From: Cordilura impudica
Lineage: Eukaryota; Arthropoda; Insecta; Diptera; Scathophagidae
DNA: 64,000 nucleotides
Assembly: GCA_963682025.1 (NCBI GenBank)
Contig: OY821517.1
Location: 50,540,662 to 50,604,661, forward strand
Reading direction: 5' to 3'
The notes under the pieces are model-generated. The model was not told the origin of the DNA. It searched no databases and saw only the letters and a list, made by a program, of their open reading frames with translations. Position 1 is the first letter of the stretch. Each line of letters starts with the position of its first letter. A program made the translations under genes and the position numbers. Of the stretch, positions 49,824 to 61,527 are shown one piece after another.

Positions 49824-50616
49824 TATACCCTATACCACTATGTGGTTTGGGTATAATGACTTTGTGCTGCTGTTTGTAACAACCAAAAATATTTGACCTA
49901 GACCCATCTTTAATTATACCGATCGAATCAGAATCACTTTCTGAGTTGATTTAACAATGTCCGTCCGTCCATCCGTCCGTCCGTCCGTCCGTCTGTGTGT
50001 CCATGTAAAGCTTGTAATCAAACTGCAGGTCGCAAATATGAATATATTTTGATGAAATTTGGTATTTAAGCTTTTATCTGCCATGGGATGAACGCTATTG
50101 AAATTGGTGAGAATCGGTCCATGTTCAGACCTAGCCCCCATACAAATTACCCATATGAAATCGACATAAATTGCCATAAGATCCAAATTGTCATATAGAT
50201 CTTACTCAAATTGGGTTTGTATGCCTTCATTACATCCACTAATGAGTAGTCCAAAAATGCTCCCTTTGACCCCATATAGAGCTGCTTCCCGATCTTCACT
50301 TAAATCTATTAAAAACAAAAATATTGCACTGATTCTTCTCAAATTTTGTTTGTATATATTTTTGCAAAATACAAGAGACTTTACCAAACATGATCAGGAT
50401 CGGTCCATTTTTGGACCTAGTCCCTTCATAGATATATCATCCGATATGAACTTTTTCATATCTGCAGCCAAAAAAATTAATAAAAATCCCACTCAAATTT
50501 GGTTTTTGCTTATTTTCAATGTCCAGTTAGTTGGGCCTAAGAGATAGGGTTTCTAAACGCATGGTATAGGGTATCGTATAGTCGGTCTAGACCGACTATA
50601 ATTTTCTTACTTGTTT
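49824..50616 (+). mobile_element. Family-A Helentron-like repeat, array copy 2
   Basis: 793 bp, nearly identical to array copy 1 and sharing its private variants (for example CCTAGCCCCCATACAAATTA and ACAAGAGACTTTACC). Located at the same position of the higher-order unit. Confidence 0.9.
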
Positions 50617-51603
50617 ATTTTTCATTTTATTTTTCATTCTTCGCTTTTAATTTTTCTTTTTTACTCTTAATTTTTTATTTTTAATTTTTCACTCTTTATT
50701 TAACTTTTTCATTTTTCATATTTTATTTTTAATTTTTCGGTTTTCGTTTTTTAATTTTCATTTTTTAATTTTTATTGTTAATTTTTACATTTTTTATTTT
50801 TCATTTTATATTTTATTTTTAATTTTTCTTTTCTAATTTTTTGTTTTCCATTTTTAATTTTTTATTTTTTATTTTCCATTTTTATTTTTCATATTTAATT
50901 TTTTATTTTTCATTTTTTGGTTTTTGTTTTTCATTTTTAATTTTTTATTTTTCAGTTTTTCATTGTTTTATTTTTTATTTTATTTTTAATTTTTTATTTT
51001 CCATTTTTAATTTTTATTTTTCATTTTTTATTTTTAATTTTTATTTGTCATTTTTTCATTTTATTTTTCGTTTTTACTTTTAATTTTTTATTTTTCATTC
51101 TTTATTTTTCTTTTTTTATTTTTATTTTTAATTTTTTGTTTTTAATTTTTTATTTTTCATTTCTTATTTTTCATTTTATTTTTCATTTTTTATTTTTCAT
51201 TTTCTATTTTTAATTTTTTCATTTTTCGTTTTTAATTTTTCAGTTTTTATTTTTCTATTTTAATATTTTTTCAATTTTTCATTCTTTATTTTTAATTTTT
51301 TATTTTCTTTTTTAATTTTTTATTTTTCATTTTACATTTTTTATTTTTCTTTTTTAATTTTTTTATTTTTCTTTATTCATTTTTATTTTTCATTCTTTAT
51401 TTTTCGTTTTTCGTTTTTTATTTTTAATTTTTTATGTTTTTTTTTATTTTTTCATTTTTCGTTTTTCATTTTTCAGTTTTTCTTTTTCATTTAATTTTTC
51501 ATTTTTATTTTTTATTTTTTAATTTTCATTATTCATTTTTTATTTTTCGTTCTTTATTTTTAATTTTTCATTTTCCATTTTTTAATTTTTATTTTTCATA
51601 TTT

Positions 51604-52244
51604 CCGTCCGTCCGTCCGTCTGTGTGTCCATGTAAAGCTTGTAATCAAAGTGCAGGTCGCAAATATGAATATGTTTTGATGAAATTTGGTATATAAGCTT
51701 TTACCAGCCATGGGATGAACGCTATTGAAATTGGTGAAATTCGGTCCATGTTCAGACCTAGCCCCCATACAAATTACCCCTATGAAATCGACATAAATTG
51801 CCATAAGATCCAAATTGTCATATAGATCTTACTCAAATTGGGTTTGTATGCATTCATTACATCAATTAATGAGTAGTCCAAAAATGATCCCTTTGGCCCC
51901 ATACGGAGCTGCTTCCCGATATTCACTTAAATCTATTAAAAAACAAAAATATTGCACTGATTCTTCTCAAATTTTGTTTGTATATATTTTTGCAAAATAC
52001 AAGAGACTTTACCAAACATGGTCAGGATCGGTCCATTTTTGGGCCTAGTCCCCATATAGATATAGCATCCGATATGAACTTTTTCATCTCTGCAGCCGAA
52101 AAAATTAATAAAAATCCGACTCAAATTGGGTTAATGCTTATTTTCTATATCCAGTTAGTTGGGCCTGAGAGATAGGGTCTCTAAACGCATGGTATAGGGT
52201 ATCGTATAGTCGGTCTAGACCGACTATAATTTTCTTACTTGTTT
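51604..52244 (+). mobile_element. Family-A Helentron-like repeat, array copy 3, 5'-truncated
   Basis: Begins abruptly inside the (GTCC)n block; about 150 bp of 5' sequence and ~100 bp of neighbouring array are missing compared with array copies 1 and 2. The 3' end with palindrome and TTACTTGTTT is intact. Confidence 0.9.
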
Positions 52245-52290
52245 ATTTTTAATTTTTTATTTTTAATTCTTCATGTTTTATTTTTCATTT

Positions 52291-53639
52291 TCAAACAAGT
52301 TATTTACATATCAAAATTTTTTCACCAATACAATAATAAGTCACACCGATTTTGTCTTACGAGTTACATGTTACGCTGTATTTGTGATTGTATTGTGAAA
52401 CATAAATTTACCCCCCTGCGCTTATAGATGTTCCCACATCAAGATATCGCCACTGATGTCTCTACCAACTTAGAACAACAAGTCGGCCATTTTGGATTGC
52501 AGCACTTGGAGAAAAACATGTTACCAGATTGCAACTAATATGATAATTTAAAAATGTTGAGAACAATCATCACAGATATGGCTATAGTAAGTAGTACCAT
52601 TTCTTAAAATAATTAATTTATTTTGTTAGATTATGGAAGCAGTGATCTTGTGCTTTACTTTGATGTATGCCATGTGTATTAAAAAAATTTTTTTTGCTTG
52701 GTATTCACCACTCCTCAGGATTTGCTTTATTTTAAATATAATTTATTGATTTTATTATTTTCTATAAAAATAAAAAAATGTTATTTTCGATCTTATTCAT
52801 TTTACTGATTGATCAAATGTTTTCACTTTACTTAAGATCAAATGTTTTCACTTTAAATAAAGCAAAAACATTGGCACAGTTGTTTGAAAAATTGATCTAT
52901 ATTCTGCATGACAGGTTATACAGCTGTTTCGGGAAGAATCACCAACCCTCATCAGTAACCAAAAACAGTAGTTTAAATTTCGATTGATGTTACTCGATAT
53001 CGAATGCGGTGATTAGACCCCTGTATTGTAGCTTTTCACATTGAAATACAGACACAGTTTTTACTCCTAAATCAAGAAACAGTGGGATTTTTCGATTCGA
53101 AAACGTTTCACATAAAATACGGAACACGGGTATAGAATTTCAAAATTGCAAAAAAAAAAAAAATTAAAAAAAAAAAACAACAAGGAAATGTTTAAGATTA
53201 GAGAAAAATTGTTTATTAAAATGTTCCACATTTAAGAAAACATTCAAGATATTCTTTTCTTAAATTGCTACAAAAAGTATACTAATCAGTATATAAAAAT
53301 GGACGGTGTGATTTTTTCAGCTTAAATACTAACATATTCGTGTATATATAAATATATATAAATCTATGTATAAAAGGTATATACTTAAAACAATTGTGAG
53401 CTCTTATAATCAACTACGGTGTAAAAAAACATTTTCTTTTTCTTTAAGGCACTTCTAAGTATAAATGTAACAGAGACATGGAATGTTTGCTGTTTTTACA
53501 GAAGAAAAAGATTTCAAAATATTATTAAAAATAAAGGGACGGCATTGAATGTTACAAGAATTAAGAATTTTGTAATAAAAATCAATCTCATGTTATAGAG
53601 ATTATAGAAACATTGTGCTTAAGGCTTTGTGTACACAAA
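52291..53639. other. Intergenic / 3' flank of the four-TM gene
   Basis: No exon supported; the left part is unclassified AT-rich sequence and the right part is the probable 3' UTR of the minus-strand gene ending at 53640. A plus-strand 69-codon frame at 52778-52987 has no recognisable family or splice context. Confidence 0.4.
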
Positions 53640-55056
53640 TTATCCAACTGGCATGGTGGAGACAGTGCTATGAGGTGTAGTAGGACGGGAACCCGCTAAT
53701 GAATTAGCCGTTGATGCATGTAAGGAAGCCATAGTGCCCATCTAAAAGCAGAGAACAGTATCCTAAATTATTCTTTTTAGCAAATATTTCACATAATCTT
53801 ACCCTTAAGTGGGCCAAATCTTCCAATTTTGTAAGATCCACTAGTTCCAAGAACAACGAGTAAACCACACACCAACCATAGATGCATATCAAGACAAAGA
53901 CCGACCATAAAAACACCATAACAGCATTGTACGCAAAATACAAATCATTGACAATGGCAAAGAACAATAAGGACAATAAACGCCATAGAGTAAATATGGC
54001 AAATGTCCAAAGCCAGGGTAGGACTTTGCGTTCATATTCCTAGGAAAATGAAATTTTATAGATTAGAAAATATAAATTTACATATTCAAATATTTTTATA
54101 ATTTCTTTTTATGTTCGATTGGGTAAATAAAGCCAATTATAACAAATCTATGTGATAATTTGGTAAAAAGGTATTCTTGATGTGATTGATGATGAAATTA
54201 AGTTTTACCGGTATTAAGACAAAACGATTTTGTTGATTTCCTTGTTTTTGTGGCTTGTGTCAAATTAAAATAAAAGTGATTAAATGATTGACCTAAATCC
54301 GATGTTTTCTTATAATAGAAGAAAAACTCATCAGAATCATAGTGTGTCCCCCGTACTTTGGGAGTTTTGATGTATGAAAATAATTAAGTGTATTTGAAAT
54401 ATAAAGTTAAATGTTAAAGCTTACCTTTCTCAAAGCTATGACCAGTAAAATACTAGTAAACAACACGATAATACCCAATAATAACGAAAACAAAGCAAAC
54501 ACCATCAACATGTTGCGTACTGGAAAAATTAATCGGCCTTCAACATAAATTTGTACAAATTAATTGTGAATTAAAAACTCACCGTGTTTGTTGCCAACAT
54601 AAACAAATTCATATGATATAATATAGTAACCGTAATGGGTTGAACCAGGCGCCGCCATGGCCAAACAGTAGATATCAAAGATAGCGCTGGCAATTGTAAA
54701 TAAAGCCAAAAACTATTCAAAAAAAAAAAAAAAAAGGAATTAAAATGATAATTTATCGTCCACATTTAAAATTAAAACTTACTATGGCAAATAAACCAAT
54801 CATCATGGCATTTTTTTGTATATCTATATATTGATTGTTCTTCAGAATAGGTCTTTGATACCATGGTATACGCACCGAACGGGTGGAACGTGACTTAACC
54901 GTGTGGAGATTTGTGGAAGATCTATAATATAGCAAAGATTCAGTATATTATTGGGAGGCTTTATAACCATTTCAACAATTCATACCTTCCCGTAGTGTGT
55001 GAATACATCGATGGATTCGAACGGTAGGTCGATGGTGTCTTGCGCCCATAATTCAT
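53640..55056 (-). CDS. Four-transmembrane protein, pasiflora-like
   Basis: Six minus-strand exons splice cleanly: 55056-54986, 54921-54783, 54712-54583, 54519-54425, 54039-53803, 53741-53640 (TAA), giving 257 aa. A basic cytoplasmic N-terminus (MNYGRKTPSTYR..., residues 1-60) precedes four hydrophobic helices: NAMMIGLFAIFLALFTIAS, MLMVFALFSLLLGIIVLFTS, WLWTFAIFTLWRLLSLLFF, and AVMVFLWSVFVLICIYGW. A short loop with APGSTHYGYY lies between TM1 and TM2. The C-tail starts LELVDLTKLEDLAHL and is Ser/Thr-rich. The layout fits the insect family of tetraspan-like proteins that includes Drosophila Pasiflora1/2 (septate-junction and blood-brain-barrier components); exact orthology is not settled by eye. 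Every splice junction preserves frame. Confidence 0.85.
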
Positions 55057-55448
55057 AATGATGCTGTGCGTTTATATTTCCAATAGTATTGAGCACCTCC
55101 TTTTTTAAAAATCGTTAATTTAAACTGCAGTAAAAATAGATTACACTTGTTAATTAATCAATGTTATTAATTTTTATATAAAATAATTAAAAACAAAACA
55201 GGGCGTTACCCCTGGCAGCATGCTTTTGCATATTTTATAAATTTCATTTATTAATGTTTAAGTTGATCATTTAAATTATTGCTTATTTGTTATTAAATTA
55301 CTTTATGTTAAATATTAACTCAAATATTTTAAATTAATTGAATTACCCCAAAAATTATTTAAATTTATGTGAATGAGATGAAAACATATATTGGAATGTT
55401 TTCGTTGACGATGACAAGTGTCAAAACATAAACATCGTGATGGTAGTT

Positions 55449-55456
55449 ATCGATAA
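55449..55456. promoter_or_regulatory. TATCGATA (DRE-type) motif upstream of the four-TM gene
   Basis: Part of the larger palindrome AGTTATCGATAACT (55445-55458), about 390 bp before the start codon at 55056. The extended palindrome makes it a better candidate DREF site than the octamer alone. Confidence 0.45.
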
Positions 55457-55654
55457 CTCTAAACAGCACTCAAGAGAGTTGCCAAGACAACTTGTAGTTG
55501 TATAAATAGTAGCGCTTTTGTTACACGTTCAATATACATTGTGATATTAGGATCGGATCACAAATTCATGCATAATTGATAGCGATCCATCAGTACTGCA
55601 TGCTACATGTTCAATATATATTGTGATATTTGGATCACGGTCAATATACATATC

Positions 55655-55895
55655 TGTGGTCACAAGCATTAACCGTCTAAGTCGAAAATCATGCTTTCGA
55701 GAATAAATTTTTACATAAATGTAATGGGGCTTCATTGCGACTTAGGTCAGGATGTTTTTATTAATATCTTTTTAAAAACCATTGTTAGAGATATGGAGAT
55801 TTCACGTAAATATAAAGTTTCGTTAGTAGAATATGATAGCGTACATAATTCAACCGTTCTTAAGTCGACTTACGCATTTACCAATTGTGACCACA
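55655..55895. mobile_element. Family-I TIR element, short copy (241 bp)
   Basis: Left TGTGGTCACAAGCATTAACC, right CAATTGTGACCACA. The interior (AAATGTAATGGGGCTTC, GCGACTTAGGTCAGGATG) matches the long copy at 10062-10850. Confidence 0.75.
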
Positions 55896-56481
55896 TATAT
55901 ATTGAACGTGTAACAGTTTCCTAATATTTTTGCAAGATAAAAGAACATAAATCTTAAAATCTTGTAAGCTAAATAAGCAAAGAAACAAGTCACAACGTTT
56001 ACAGAACATAAACGGCAGAATCCATCGCCTTCAATACTTGTATTATAAATTGTTTAGTTCAATTGAGACCGTAAACATATAATAATTTCCATTATATAAG
56101 TTAGCGGCGCTAGGTGATACCAATACTTATTAAGTAACAAGGTAAACACCCATAATGTTATATCGTGTTGCATCTCGGGTTACATAAATGTTTTTTATAA
56201 TTAATTTCTGATTGGTTAATAGGTCAGCATTTTTCATAGGTAAATTTAAATTGCAATGCACATAACTACTTTTTGATTGGCCAATATGACCAAAACAATT
56301 CTACAAAAACGTAGGCACTAGGTTTAATTAGGATTAAGTAAACCGAAAAAGAAATAAAGCATTTCACAAAGAATCATTAAAGAACTCGTGTGTTTAATGT
56401 TATAAAATGAAGGTTCATACCACCCAGGAGATATAAACACAAAAAGGTTACATAGTACCCTAGGAGAGCTAACTTATGTAT
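55896..56481. other. Intergenic, nothing recognised
   Basis: AT-rich sequence. The last 75 bp (56409-56483) reappear, slightly changed, on the far side of the next family-A repeat. Confidence 0.4.
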
Positions 56482-57195
56482 AAACAAGCAAGAAAATTAT
56501 AGTCGGTCTAGACCCTATACCATGCGTTTAGAGACCCTATCTCTTTGGCCCAACTAATTGGATATAGAAAATAAGCATAAACAAAATTTGAGTGGCATTG
56601 TTATTAATTTTTTTGGCTGCAGGTATGAACAAAGTTCATATCAGGTGCTATATTTATATGGGGACTAGGTCGAAAAATGGACCGATCCTGACCGTATTTG
56701 GTAGTCATTTATATATTGTAAAAAATATATACAAACCAAATTTGAGAAAAATCTGTGCAATATTTTTATTTTTTGAGAGATTTAAGTGAAGTTCTATATG
56801 GATTATTTTTGGACTACTGATTATTGGATATAATAAATACATACAAACCCAATTTGACTGAGACCTATATCATAATTTGGATCTTATGGCAATTTATGTC
56901 GATTTCATAGGCGTTATTTGTATAGACTAGGTCTGAACGTGGACCGAATTTTACCAATTTCAATAGCGTTCATCCTATGACCAAATTTGATCAAAATATA
57001 TTCATATTTGCAACCTGTAGTTTGATTACAAAGTTTACATGGACACACAGACGGACGGACATAGCCAAATCGACTCAGAAAGTGATTCTCTGTCGATCGG
57101 TGTAATAAAAAATGGGTCTAGGTCAAATATTTTTGGTAGTTACAAACAGCAGCACAAAGTCATTATACCCAAACCACATAGTAATATAGGGTATA
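56482..57195 (-). mobile_element. Family-A Helentron-like repeat
   Basis: Inverted: AACAAGCAAGAAAATTATAG start, half of the 3' palindrome (the second arm is deleted), CACAGACGGACGGACAT at 57045, and the CCACATAGTAATATAGGGTA end. It is flanked by related direct repeats containing GGATATAAACACAAAAAG. Confidence 0.8.
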
Positions 57196-57982
57196 AACAT
57201 TAATCTTGTAAATATTAATGTGTTTAATTTAAAAAACGGGAGGTACATAGCATCCAGGGGATATAAACACAAAAAGTACCCTAGGAGGGCAACCTTATAT
57301 ATAAAACATTAACCTTGTGAAAGTATTAACCAAATAATCGTTCTTTTCATATATATAATTTTTTTTAAATAGATTTTAATATAACAATAAATATATTATT
57401 TTTAGAATTTCTTTTCTTAAAAATTACATATAAGAAACTTGTTCTCAGCAATTTAAGATATATAAAACAATTAAACATATAAAAAAAAACCAACAAAATA
57501 TAAGACAGAAATGGTGTACTCACAAAATGGAATGTTGTATTGTAATGATAATGCTAAGGAACATAGGAAAAAATATAATGAATATAGTGAAAAATTCTAG
57601 TGACTAAATTTTTTCACAGCTAAATTTGAAAAATTTGAATGGAAAAAATTTAGCCACTTGCTAGAATTTGTTATGAATAAGATCTCAAGTTTTTATAATT
57701 CGTTTCTAATCACAAAAGTTTCTACAGACATACAAAGGGTTTTAAAACAAAAACAAACAAAACCACATTGAAATAAGTAGCAAATGAATAACATAAATAT
57801 ATATAGAATTATTGAAAGCACTTAGTTCTACATTAAATAAAATGTGTACGTTTGTAAATAGCTATATAAAAATTTTAATTTTTAGAATAAATTATAAATT
57901 ATTAAATCTAAAATCTAAAGAAGAAATAACAAGTACAGTGTAGTTAATCTAGCAAACAGACATGAAATATTATTATGATCAT
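57196..57982. other. 3' flank of Ulk3
   Basis: AT-rich; the part adjoining 57983 is probably the Ulk3 3' UTR. No other feature recognised. Confidence 0.4.
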
Positions 57983-59687
57983 CTACTGAATACAGCAACT
58001 GCGTACCGAATGGCTAAGTTTGTGGTCATCATCTAAAACTTTGGCGCTTAAAAGAATTTTAATACTTTCACCTTCTTTCATCCATACATCAACCTGAATA
58101 TGTATGTAAAATCAATTAATAATTATACATCAATTTACTTTAAGACCCTACACACCTGTTGTATTAGTAACGACCTTCTGTCGCCTTTGGGTTCTTTGTT
58201 TAGAAAGGGTACTAATATACCCAGAGCCGAGGTAAACGACTCTAAAGCCGACTCAAATTTTCGTTCATAAAGATATAATTCTCCCTGTCGGCCAATTTCC
58301 AAGGCTGTTTTCAAAGAGGGACTAGAGTGTGACAGAGCAACTGAAAATATAAATTATGGTAAAAATTTGTAGAACACAAATCGTTATTACTTTTTTGTTT
58401 TACATAATTGTTTGTAACGAGTTTCTGGTTCTAAGATATCAGAAATTATATTGGTTGATGTAGATGGCTGCTGCTTGCTATGCTCTTTGTTTTGTCTTAA
58501 CGCCAAAGCTTTGTATTCTTCCTCTATTAGCACATTTTTAATTTCTTCAGCTCTTTTTAGATATGCATGAGCTCTGTTACGTAAAGCCATACGTTTGTTA
58601 GCATCCGCTTCGTCGGTTATAAGAGGTACAAAATATTGCAAAGAACTACAGTAGAGATAATAGGCCTCCTTATAGTTATGCTTTTCATCATATTCAACAG
58701 CTTTGGTTACTAATTCAACAGCCTTCCGTAGAGTCTGAAATACAAAAGATTTATGGGTTGTTTCTTGTTTATAGATTTTTTGTTACCTCTTCTGAAGGAA
58801 AGGTTTTGAGATCTAAAAATGCATGATTAAAGAAGTCGTTAAAAGAAATCCGTTTGGTCGGATCATGTTGCAATAGGCGGCCCAACAGATCTTCACATTC
58901 TTTACTAATTTGGGCATTTGGTGGTAATTTGATTTTCTCACATGACCGTATACGTGTCAAAAGCTCTTCTATGGTCTTTGAACTATAAGGCGCTCTGCCA
59001 AATAGACATTCGTACAAAATTACGCCTATACTCCATAGATCAGCTCTAGCATCATATTGCTGTTTGCGTACTATTTCCGGAGCCATATAGAGAGGAGATC
59101 CTTTTAGCTGTACATTGATTTCACCCAATTTCAAATGTTGAGCAAATCCAAAATCGGCCACCTTCAAAGAGACATTTGAATTTGAAGTAACGGTTTTAGT
59201 CAACAATAAATTTTGCGGTTTCAAATCGAAATGGCTAATATCATTGCTACGCATGTATTGGACCGCGGCAGCTAATTGTCTTAGAAAATATTTGCAAGTG
59301 GCCTCAGGCAGTGATTTTTTAGAACGTATAAAAGTTGAAAGGCTGCCACCATTACAATATTCCAAAACAATATATATGTTCTTATCGTCCCAAAAAAAAT
59401 CCTCCAAGGTAACAATATATTTATGATTCAATGAACGCAGCAAACGAATTTCCGTAATCAAATTTTCTCGAGAGCTATTAGACAATGAAGACATTTCCAC
59501 AAATTTGATGGCATGATACGATTTATGTTTCTATTTAATAAAAAAATATATAGTTATAGATTGATTTAAAAATGGTCTAATGGTATTGATAAACTCCTAC
59601 CTTGTTTCTGGCTTTATATACTGTCGAATAACTGCCCACTCCTAATTTTTCCAATATTTCAAAATCTGTTATGCGTGGCAATGCCAT
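57983..59687 (-). CDS. Ulk3: ULK3-type serine/threonine kinase
   Basis: Five minus-strand exons: 59687-59601, 59530-58787, 58734-58404, 58340-58156, 58093-57983 (TAG), 485 aa (human ULK3 is about 470). The kinase domain spans residues about 8-270. It has Gly-loop GVGSYSTVY at 16-24, Lys38 in HAIKF, helix-C Glu56, catalytic HFDLKPQN at 129-136 (HRD Arg replaced by Phe), DFG at 155-157, and MAPE at 178-181. Residues 278 to about 460 form two helical MIT-like repeats (KAVELVTKAVEYDE...; ALEIGRQGELYLYE...), which in ULK3 bind ESCRT-III proteins. Known roles of the family are the abscission checkpoint, autophagy and Hedgehog signalling via Gli/Ci; catalytic residues predict an active kinase. For the exon-3 donor I used T|GTAAAA, because the nearby AA|GTAATA breaks the frame. 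Confidence 0.9.
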
Positions 59688-59700
59688 ATCCTTGCAACAT
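59659..59700 (-). other. Overlapping upstream ORF of Ulk3
   Basis: An ATG 13 bases before the main start opens a 13-codon frame in another phase that ends within the first exon (TGA at about 59659). It may reduce initiation at the Ulk3 ATG if the 5' UTR includes it; the main ATG has the better context (GATATGG). Confidence 0.5.
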
Positions 59701-59886
59701 TAGTAAAGTTTTGTTTAAAATTATATATATTAATTTGTTTTTATACTTAAAGAATTTTTGTTAAAAAATTACACAAAAAAACAAAAACAAACCAAAAGCA
59801 AATTTTATTTTCTTTACTAATTTTCGATCAGCTGTTTATTAGTTAAACTGTCAAAGTTTGTCTCCACTAGAGAGATTTCATTTTGT

Positions 59887-59894
59887 TATCGATA
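59887..59894. promoter_or_regulatory. TATCGATA (DRE-type) motif upstream of Ulk3
   Basis: Exact octamer 200 bp before the Ulk3 start codon, a usual distance for a housekeeping fly promoter element. Chance occurrence cannot be excluded. Confidence 0.45.
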
Positions 59895-60255
59895 CGGGAT
59901 TATGCTTATTCTTCTTGGTTATATGTGAGGATGATTATTTCAAATGTTATTTTTTTTAGTTCATATGTTATATGTTGTTAAACTGTATTTTCTACCTGAT
60001 AAATATAAGCGACTGTATAAATGAACTGTTAACAATTTTATATTGTTATCAGTGAAAATAGTTTCATACGAAAACGTTGCTAATACCCAAAAGGTAGATA
60101 AAAGTTTAATCGTTCAAATCGAGTTAAAAGCTCTGTTCGTTTATGTGATAATTTGTACAAATTATCATAAAATTTACTGGATCCTGTTCGGTTACTTCAA
60201 AAACCAAGTAAAAGAAAACTTGCTAGTTTTTACTATATATATTTTTGTCAAAAAA
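59895..60255. other. Intergenic, nothing recognised
   Basis: AT-rich sequence without supported features. Confidence 0.4.
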
Positions 60256-60546
60256 GGCCTAGTTAGCCACACGTAACCTTAAACAAACGTGTCAGCTGTT
60301 TTTTATGTTACATGAAAAGCATTTAGAGCAGTTACCGAACTCAACTGTCACGTAACCGAAACGTCCCAATCTGTTGAAAATAGATTTTTGCTACGTTTCT
60401 ACGTGGCATTTGTGAACAGCTGATAAAGTTTGGTTAATTTTACACAGCAACATGATAGTTCGTTTTTTACGTTCTATAATTGCACTAAATGCCAACGCTA
60501 CATTTACGGTACGGATACATTTTAACAACGTGTGGCTAACTAGGCC
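60256..60546. mobile_element. Family-G TIR element (291 bp)
   Basis: Left GGCCTAGTTAGCCACACGTA, right ACGTGTGGCTAACTAGGCC in inverse; the interior matches 25891-26158. The flanks do not show an exact target duplication. Confidence 0.75.
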
Positions 60547-60851
60547 ATAAAAATTAGCAAGCAAGAAAAAACATATGTTTGAAAAACATATGATTGAGTT
60601 TTGTAGTAAATAAAACAAAAATTACAATTCTATTTTTGTGCATAAATTTTCAATAATAATTCTGAGGAAATTAACGATAGAAGAAGTAAGTAAATATTCA
60701 CATAACCAGGTTTCATTAATTTTAATCTTTTAAAACCGGTTCCTGTCAAAAATATGTATATCTGCCAATTTCTTTCATAATAAATGTTTATTTTCAAAAG
60801 CAATAGGTATTGATATTAGTTTCAATGAATATTTTTACATGTTAAATAAAA

Positions 60852-60960
60852 CTAGCAGAGCCCAGCCTTCGAAATTCGAGTGCAAATTCTAGGAAATTTT
60901 ATTTTATCATTTAATTTATTTCTTTCAATGTTTTTTGATCTATTTAATTCATTAAGTTAA
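60852..60960 (-). mobile_element. Family-C Helitron 3'-end fragment
   Basis: CTAGCAGAGCCCAGCCTTCG followed by AAATTCGAGTGCAAATTC is the inverse of the family-C 3' end, with one arm of the hairpin mutated. Similarity fades to the right. Confidence 0.65.
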
Positions 60961-61110
60961 TTTCATTTTAAATATTTGTTGAACACACAGAAATAAAGGC
61001 CATCTTTTATGCCACCTAAAGGTATTCAAATTTTTGGCAATTCACAATTCAACAGAGGGTATGTGTTATGCAATTATTGTAATGAAATCTGTACGTTAAC
61101 TTTCGCATAA

Positions 61111-61390
61111 TGTAAAGTTGATTGTGCACGCATAACCTTCCTCAAACTGAACGAATTTTAACAGTTAATAGCTCAAAAGAAAGAGCTTGATCCACTGAGT
61201 GTTCGTCGACTTGTGCCAATAGCCTACGTTAATTAGAACTCTAGTTATAGAGGTTTGAATGAAGAAAAATATTAAAAAAATCTTGAAAAAATTGAATGTA
61301 AAGTTGATTGTGCACGCATAACCTTCCTCAAACTCAACGAATTTAAGCAGTTAATAGCTCAAAAGAAAGAGCTTGATCCACTAAGTGTTC
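61111..61390 (+). repeat. Direct repeat, 94-bp units 186 bp apart
   Basis: TGTAAAGTTGATTGTGCACG at 61111 and 61297 starts two ~94-bp copies that differ by a few bases; both end in CTTGATCCACT(G/A)AGTGTTC. Origin unknown. Confidence 0.85.
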
Positions 61391-61527
61391 TGAGAGTGAA
61401 ACGATCAAGATCCATACTCCATCCATACTTACTGTTTTTTAATACCTTTCATTTAAAAAAAAAAGAAATGAAGGAAATCGGCCGGATAGAACGGCCAGAC
61501 GGACCGACTTTAGTTTTCATACATTTT

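Larger units (their letters stand above)
46433..52290. repeat. Second heptamer-type array with ~1.09-kb higher-order units
   Basis: T-rich 7-bp units (CATTTTT / TATTTTT / AATTTTT). Distinct blocks recur at about 1.09-kb spacing: CATTCTTCG(T/C)TTTTAATTTT at about 47655, 48758 and, after a 793-bp repeat insertion, 50636; and TATTTTTAATTTTTTGTTTT near 48150, 49255 and 51122. It is interrupted by three family-A repeats (46832-47614, 49824-50616, 51604-52244). Confidence 0.9.

Noticed and set aside
46714..51679. Similar open frames in the second array
   Set aside because: Same satellite artefact; no start context, no conservation, and they are interrupted by transposon copies.
52778..52987. Plus-strand 69-codon frame as a small gene
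   Set aside because: Starts with a real ATG, but there is no recognisable homology, promoter or conservation evidence; kept only as a note.
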